Below, piece by piece: positions 15,139-19,342 of a stretch of DNA of 19,342 nt (position 1 is the stretch's first letter; each line of letters begins with the position of its first letter). Source of the stretch: Mailhella sp. (GTDB lineage Bacteria > Desulfobacterota > Desulfovibrionia > Desulfovibrionales > Desulfovibrionaceae). The stretch covers positions 1 through 19,342 of the forward strand of contig JAFQPD010000106.1 in the NCBI GenBank assembly GCA_017411945.1, given 5' to 3'. The notes beneath the pieces were generated by a model. That model ran no database searches. It was not told the DNA's origin and worked only from the letters and a program-made list of their open reading frames with translations. Both the position numbers and the translations under genes were made by a program.

Positions 15139-15158
15139 ATACCAACACCGATACCAAC
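15139..15158. repeat. Tandem 8-bp direct repeat ATACCAAC
   Basis: ATACCAAC occurs at 15139-15146 and 15151-15158 with a 12-bp period, next to the AT palindrome. The core ACCAAC recurs in the hairpin at 15236. The layout resembles arm-type integrase sites, which is an inference only. Confidence 0.4.
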
Positions 15159-15235
15159 AAGTTGCGCGTTCTTTTCTAACCTGTTGATTTTCATAATGAT
15201 AGACCTTAAACATCGGATTAATTATGGAGGAGGAA

Positions 15236-15269
15236 AAGGCACCAACTATAGAAAATAAGTTGGTGCCTT
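15236..15269 (-). terminator. Probable terminator of the two-gene accessory operon
   Basis: AAGGCACCAACT (15236-15247) pairs perfectly with AGTTGGTGCCTT (15258-15269), 10-base loop. It lies about 76 bases downstream of the minus-strand gene ending at 15346. The T-run on the minus strand is short (four), so termination may be inefficient. Confidence 0.55.
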
Positions 15270-15345
15270 GACAGAGGAGAATGACATCACCTCATCCGTC
15301 AGCAAGCCCCCCCAGTTTTTGAACAACCTAATTCGATGTTACATC

Positions 15346-17580
15346 TTAACTATTTGTTTTGCGAACCTTACCAAGATAGGTTCGTCCTTCTTTGTCAAAG
15401 GCAAGGATGCTCTCTTTTTCTCCAAAGTACCTATATAAAGTTATTTTGTCAGTAAGCGAAATCTCGACGAAATCCTCACCATTAAGAGAGCAGAAAAAAT
15501 TTCCTGTGCCTTGAGAAGGAATGACAAGAAGTTCATTAGTCATAAAGAACATATTGTCATATGAGCAGTAGCAAGGCCAATGTATATTTTTCCATGTATC
15601 ATCATTTGCGGAAAGCATTGCAGCGTCACCTGATGATACAAATAAGATGTTGCCATTTTTAAATTTAAAAAATGAACTTTTCTCGGACAGAATATATTTG
15701 AGTTTACCGTCATCTCTTTGTTTTTCTATCTGGTATTCGTTGTTCTTAATTTTATATATTCCTGTAACGTAGTCTAAATTTTTATGACTTTGGTATGAGT
15801 AATCATATCCGGCAAAAATATAGATATCATTATTATCTATAAATACTTTTTTTGATCTGCCGGTGCTGCTTATATGCTGAATGCTTATCCCCTGAGGGAA
15901 AGAAGCAAGAAGCTCCCAAGGCCCATCAAGGCTATCGCTAAGATGAAGAGCCGTCGTATAACAGAGTCCTGTTTTTCTAGAATCCCAAAGTCTGCCTTTT
16001 TCAATATAGGAATACTCACTATAATGGTCCATTATTTGTAACCAGCGATCTTTGTAACGAAGAATTTGAGCTGTCTCACCATGTCCTGCTTCGCTGACTT
16101 TCTGCCAGCTTTTTCCATCTTCAGAATATACTTGCCCCCTATGATAGTGGTGTTGAAAAAAAATATTTTCAACACATGAGCAATTGCCTATGCCAATGGT
16201 TGCATGAGATTTGTCGAGTCTCCCATCCCGGACTTGACTCCAAGAAATGCCATCTTTACTTAAGAAATCCCGTTGTTCATCAGTTATAACGAACCATTCT
16301 CTCCCTCGGCTACATGCCCCGCGTACTTCTTCTCCTCTTTGCGAATCTAGCCGCAATTTAGACTCATACCAGTCGATGGTGACTTCGACCTGACGTTCCC
16401 CATCGGGAACAGTAAAAGTAACGCTGTCGGCAAGGGGCGCATCGGGCGTATCGTCCTGTACTGACGTTTCTGAAGCTATTTCCATCACAGAAACTTCTAC
16501 GACATCCTCAAGGGATTCATGCTGCTCTTCCGAAGGAGAAAGGGCTGCCAGTTTGATACCAAGACTCAGGCCCATGAGCAGTTCTGCGGCAAGGTCCGAC
16601 AGCACGACAGGATGGGCCATGTCCACATTCATTCGGGCGATACTTCCCTTGAGTAGTTTCTTAAAGGCCTCTTCCGGCGTGCAGTTGAGGTTTTCGCTCA
16701 GTTCTTCCACCACTTCCTGCTTTTCGTGGAACTGGGTGTAAAGGCCGTTGACCGTAGTGACGGCCTGCAGGGAGACATTATCCAGAAGGAACTGGCAGGG
16801 ACTTTCCACGTTAGTCGGGGCATGAGCGAGAAGGAGTTCGCTATAGGCCTCGAAGCCCTCTTCGGAAATCTCATCGACGAGAGCTTCGATGAAGTCGTCC
16901 ATGGACAGTTCCTGTTTGGGATCCAGTCGGACAGTACGAAGAGCCTTTTTTAGAAAAAGGACATCGTTGAAGTTCCAGCCGTCTTTCTTGTAGCCAAAGT
17001 AATCGTTGATGACACGCATGAGCCGCAGGCACGGCGTGGGGAACTTCCGTTCGTAGTCGCGGTCTTCAAGGGTGAGGAGCCAGCCTTGGAGGTTCTGCGT
17101 TATCTCCATCTGGTCAATCCGGCCTTCCAGAGCCTCAAAACGGGCGAGTGTTTTTTCGGCAAGGGCGATGATGAGTTCCTGAGTCTCTTCCTGTTTTGCG
17201 GCAAGTGTGAGGAGGTTACTGCGAAGGGCCAGAAGGGAATGGGCAGTCATGAGCTGCTGTTCCTGCAACATGGTGATATAGCGCAGAGACATTTTCTGCA
17301 TCTGGAGTAGATTGGCTGTGTTCGCCCTTTCAAGGGAGGCGTTTTTCCCGCTGAAGGCGTTCCAGCAACGCTTGAAGAAACCCTGCTTAGAAAGCTTGTT
17401 CAGTTGATCGTCCGTGCAGGAGAGAAGGCGCGCCGCATCCAGAGCCAGCTGTTCGGCTTCGGCCTGGCGTTCCTTAGCCCATGCTATTTTCTTTTCCAGT
17501 AAAACATCGGACTCCGGTCCGAGTTCAACAGGCAGGTTGGTATGTGCTTCCGTAAAGTTTTTTTTCTTGGCAAACAGCAT
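15346..17580 (-). CDS. Two-domain accessory protein: helical N-half, beta-propeller-like C-half
   Basis: A 744-aa protein with no signal peptide or obvious membrane span. Residues 1-345 are helical, with a coiled-coil-like stretch at about 85-165 preceded by LSKQGFFKRCWNAFSGKNASLE. Residues 350-385 form an acidic Glu/Asp/Ser-rich linker. Residues 385-744 are beta-rich with Asp-box-like repeats (SKDGISW 441-447, SEDGKSW 486-492, SDSLDGPW 548-555, SLNGEDF 698-704), suggesting a sialidase-type propeller used for binding. The gene's 3' half is strikingly AT-rich (17 of 60 G+C at 15661-15720) and the 5' half is not (32 of 60 at 17101-17160). AGGAGAG precedes the ATG and overlaps the upstream gene's stop, so the two are an operon. 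I do not recognise the family; a sensor or partner role is inferred. Confidence 0.85.
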   Translation of the reverse strand: MLFAKKKNFTEAHTNLPVELGPESDVLLEKKIAWAKERQAEAEQLALDAARLLSCTDDQLNKLSKQGFFKRCWNAFSGKNASLERANTANLLQMQKMSLRYITMLQEQQLMTAHSLLALRSNLLTLAAKQEETQELIIALAEKTLARFEALEGRIDQMEITQNLQGWLLTLEDRDYERKFPTPCLRLMRVINDYFGYKKDGWNFNDVLFLKKALRTVRLDPKQELSMDDFIEALVDEISEEGFEAYSELLLAHAPTNVESPCQFLLDNVSLQAVTTVNGLYTQFHEKQEVVEELSENLNCTPEEAFKKLLKGSIARMNVDMAHPVVLSDLAAELLMGLSLGIKLAALSPSEEQHESLEDVVEVSVMEIASETSVQDDTPDAPLADSVTFTVPDGERQVEVTIDWYESKLRLDSQRGEEVRGACSRGREWFVITDEQRDFLSKDGISWSQVRDGRLDKSHATIGIGNCSCVENIFFQHHYHRGQVYSEDGKSWQKVSEAGHGETAQILRYKDRWLQIMDHYSEYSYIEKGRLWDSRKTGLCYTTALHLSDSLDGPWELLASFPQGISIQHISSTGRSKKVFIDNNDIYIFAGYDYSYQSHKNLDYVTGIYKIKNNEYQIEKQRDDGKLKYILSEKSSFFKFKNGNILFVSSGDAAMLSANDDTWKNIHWPCYCSYDNMFFMTNELLVIPSQGTGNFFCSLNGEDFVEISLTDKITLYRYFGEKESILAFDKEGRTYLGKVRKTNS

Positions 17581-17589
17581 ATCGCTCTC

Positions 17590-19104
17590 CTAAAAACGGC
17601 TGAGGATGTCGCGTACTCTATTGTTATTAGCATCCATGCGTTTCATGCTCGCATGGAGAAGGTTGTCCAGCATATACTCTTCTTCCAGCATCCGACCAAA
17701 CAGTATCTGACTTTGGAACACACGTACAGATAGCCGTTCCAGTTCTTCGGCTGCACAGCGGCGAAGAGCTGTATTCCGCATGAGTTCACGATAAGGACGT
17801 TCCACACCGTTCTCAATGGCACTTTGCATGGCCATGCCAGCAATAAGTCCACCGGCCATGCATCCGATAAAAGGAAGCAGAGCCAGTCCACCAACCGATA
17901 CCGTGAGTCCCATACCTGCGGCAGCGGCTTCACCTGCAAGAGCTCCAAGCGTACCACCCGTCACCCCGGCACCTGTATTCAAGATATTCTTACCTTGGCG
18001 TTCATAGAATTGTTCCTTGGTCATTTTGCCCATACCAAGAGAAACGAGATCCTTTATTGCATCTATAGCACATACTACACCGACGGTCACAACGTTAGTT
18101 CTTGCCAGAGAACGCATCCCTTGCTGAGCCAGCGTTCCAATAACTACTTTCTCAGTTCCGGCACGAACAAGCATACTTTGCGCGGTGACTACTGCCCCGG
18201 CTTTGACCGCACTGTCAGCGGCCGCAGACGCAGTCTCCGCCATGATTTTTATTGCAGCATCTTCGGCGGATATTTTTCCTTCTCTGGCCATCTGCACATA
18301 GCGCACAGTATTCACTGTTCCGCTGACTACCGCGGCCATGGCAGCAGCTCCAACAGCGGCCTTGCTTGCCTGCTGGAGGGTGGACTTCGTTTTATAGGAA
18401 GACTCCATTTTATCCAGTTTGCGCAGATCATTTTCTGCCATCTCCATGGATTCTCCCTTTGTCAGTTCCTGCGAAGATACGCCGTCGGCTTCCACCTTAC
18501 TGCGAATTTTGCGACGTATCTGTTGATAGAGCTCGACTTCAGCTTCTTGACCTCCATTTTTAGCAACAGCATCAGCTTTGGCCTGGGCATGTTCAGCAAT
18601 ACTGACACTTCCATCTTTGGGATGAACATGGTCGGAGGGCGCAACAAAGATGTCAGAATTCTGATATTTGGGGCGTCCATTTTTCATCTGGCTGAAGCTA
18701 TTGCCTCCAGTTACCGCATTTTCTGGAGTCTGGTTGTATTTTATTTGAGCCTGAAGCAGAGTTTCTTCATTTTTTGTAACAACGATATCAGCAGGGGTAT
18801 CGTTACGTCCCTTGCCCAAGGTTGCCCATTCATTTGAATACCGGTCTGTAACAGCCCTTGTTTGCTTTCCTTTTAAAATGGCATCAAGATTAAAAGATTC
18901 AGCGTGCCATTCTTCGGCGATAAATCCGCTTTTGGGGCCTACTGCCCTTGCGGTAGAAAGTTCGGCTTCTATGTTTGTACGACCACGGAGAGCAGCTTCC
19001 ATCATTTCTGCCATCTGCTGTTTTGCGGCATATGTGAAAACAGGTGAAGTTGCCGCCTGTTGACGAAAGAGCTCTTCGTATTTTTTTTCAATATCGTTAT
19101 CCAT
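17590..19104 (-). CDS. Accessory protein: PD-(D/E)xK-like domain plus glycine-zipper membrane region
   Basis: A 504-aa protein. Residues 58-160 carry a nuclease-like pattern: GFIAEEWHAESFN (E64/E65, H67, N72), TPADIVV (D106) and LLQAQIKYN (Q120-x-K122), fitting an E...D...(E/Q)xK PD-(D/E)xK arrangement with Q in place of the usual acid. Residues 165-240 are charged and helical. From 243 on there are Ala/Gly-rich hydrophobic segments (about 243-262, 295-312, 332-350, 374-400, 403-425) with GxxxG-like repeats (GAGVTGGTLGALAGEAAAAG). The last 75 residues are a charged helical tail. The ATG at 19104 has GGGAG five bases away; a longer frame from 19191 lacks such support. The 5' part is AT-rich (21 of 60 G+C at 18721-18780) and the 3' part is not (37 of 60 at 17881-17940). 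It is first in an operon with the 744-aa gene. Family and function are not established. Confidence 0.85.
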   Translation of the reverse strand: MDNDIEKKYEELFRQQAATSPVFTYAAKQQMAEMMEAALRGRTNIEAELSTARAVGPKSGFIAEEWHAESFNLDAILKGKQTRAVTDRYSNEWATLGKGRNDTPADIVVTKNEETLLQAQIKYNQTPENAVTGGNSFSQMKNGRPKYQNSDIFVAPSDHVHPKDGSVSIAEHAQAKADAVAKNGGQEAEVELYQQIRRKIRSKVEADGVSSQELTKGESMEMAENDLRKLDKMESSYKTKSTLQQASKAAVGAAAMAAVVSGTVNTVRYVQMAREGKISAEDAAIKIMAETASAAADSAVKAGAVVTAQSMLVRAGTEKVVIGTLAQQGMRSLARTNVVTVGVVCAIDAIKDLVSLGMGKMTKEQFYERQGKNILNTGAGVTGGTLGALAGEAAAAGMGLTVSVGGLALLPFIGCMAGGLIAGMAMQSAIENGVERPYRELMRNTALRRCAAEELERLSVRVFQSQILFGRMLEEEYMLDNLLHASMKRMDANNNRVRDILSRF

Positions 19105-19125
19105 GTGAACTCCCAATTTGATAAT

Positions 19126-19135
19126 AATGCGCATT
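19126..19135. promoter_or_regulatory. 10-bp palindrome upstream of the accessory operon
   Basis: AATGCGCATT, a perfect palindrome 21 bases before the start codon of the 504-aa gene and close to its Shine-Dalgarno. A repressor site is possible. No convincing -35/-10 pair was found in the 125 bases upstream. Confidence 0.2.
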
Positions 19136-19229
19136 GAATCGCACAAGGAAAATTTTGTCCAGCTTGTACCCGTTGCAAGTGGGCAACTCATGGTTAGGTT
19201 GTCATTTTTATTTATGGGAGTGGCTCGCC

Positions 19230-19342
19230 TTATCCAAAAATTTTATTCCTGCCCTTGGCTTTATTGCGCCCCAGCCGATCTATGCTCGTGATGCAGAGCT
19301 GGTCGCCGGGGCGCAGTTTTTTCATCAATGCCCGGTAGCGCA
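19230..19342 (-). pseudogene. Truncated serine recombinase (resolvase/invertase) fragment
   Basis: On the minus strand, from the window edge, the frame reads RYRALMKKLRPGDQLCITSIDRLGRN and then KAKGRNKIFG and a TAA stop at 19232-19230. The first part is typical of the serine-recombinase catalytic domain (KLRPGD, then the ID-RLGRN segment after strand 3). In intact proteins the frame would continue for well over 100 residues with the remaining catalytic domain and DNA-binding part; here family similarity ends right after RLGRN. The gene's start lies beyond the window. It is probably a remnant of the mobile element that carried, or was interrupted by, the accessory operon. Confidence 0.75.

Larger units (their letters stand above)
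14839..15345. other. Gene-free border region between core and accessory DNA
   Basis: I see no gene in these 507 bases. The left 160 bases keep core-like GC content, and their short open frames lack start signals or recognisable family content. From about 15000 the sequence turns AT-rich and holds a minus-strand terminator (15018-15053), a tRNA-3'-end-like sequence (15066-15083), a 20-bp AT palindrome (15119-15138), a tandem 8-bp repeat (15139-15158) and a 12-bp hairpin (15236-15269). The arrangement suggests the edge of an integrated element. Confidence 0.6.

Noticed and set aside
15000..15191. Direct repeat GTTGATTTT at about 15006 and 15183 as att repeats
   Set aside because: Only nine AT-rich bases with divergent flanks; too short to support as attachment sites.
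15196..15258. A 20-codon plus-strand frame (MIDLKHRINYGGGKG...) in the border region
   Set aside because: No Shine-Dalgarno, very short, and its end lies inside a hairpin.
17824..18837. A 337-codon plus-strand frame across the 504-aa accessory gene
   Set aside because: Ser/His/Cys-rich shadow without a ribosome binding site. The minus-strand gene has coupled signals and domain structure.
14839..19342. CRISPR array, insertion sequence with terminal inverted repeats, or retron in the accessory part
   Set aside because: No regularly spaced repeats, no transposase or reverse transcriptase frame, and no matching terminal repeats were seen.

Overview
The window looks like a GC-rich (roughly 60%) chromosome from the sulfate-reducer side of the old Deltaproteobacteria, probably Desulfovibrionaceae (a Desulfovibrio/Bilophila/Mailhella-like bacterium). 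This rests on the protein style and gene content read by eye; no search was run. About 14.8 kb is ordinary housekeeping DNA and the last 4.3 kb is a foreign, patchily AT-rich accessory segment.

Housekeeping part. On the minus strand a tight trio runs from a small single-pass membrane protein (1682-1921, TTG start) through an HD-domain phosphohydrolase (883-1692) to a YmdB-type metallophosphoesterase (53-883). Divergent from it lies dnaE (2061-5594, replicative polymerase alpha subunit), followed at once by a QueD/6-pyruvoyl-tetrahydropterin synthase (5605-5997) and an overlapping orphan gene (5997-6491), closed by a strong bidirectional terminator. Converging on that terminator are a small hypothetical gene and an AI-2E/PerM-type membrane transporter. 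Divergent from the transporter is a TetR regulator whose stop codon lies one base before uppP (undecaprenyl diphosphatase, cell-wall lipid-carrier recycling). Two identical tRNA-Met(CAT) genes bracket a manganese-dependent (family II) inorganic pyrophosphatase. Next come aspartase (aspA, minus strand, with a good sigma-70-type promoter) and, divergent from it, a purine-salvage pair: hpt and an NCS2 purine permease, closed by a strong terminator at 14799-14838.

Accessory part. From about 15.0 kb the sequence changes character. A minus-strand hairpin with a poly-T tail, a short sequence resembling the 3' end of a tRNA, a 20-bp AT palindrome and a tandem 8-bp repeat look like the left border of an integrated element. 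Then comes a two-gene minus-strand operon, 19104-17590 followed by 17580-15346, in which the second gene's Shine-Dalgarno overlaps the first gene's stop. The first protein (504 aa) has a putative PD-(D/E)xK-like N-terminal domain (Q-x-K variant) joined to a glycine/alanine-rich, glycine-zipper membrane region. The second (744 aa) has a helical/coiled-coil N-terminal half, an acidic linker, and a beta-propeller-like C-terminal half with Asp-box-like repeats. Both genes change base composition internally: the outer halves are AT-rich and the inner, adjoining halves GC-rich, as if exchangeable effector and sensor modules sat on a common core. At the right edge is a truncated serine recombinase. 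I cannot assign either protein to a named system. A two-component anti-phage or interbacterial-conflict module is the most economical hypothesis, and it is the observation here most worth following.
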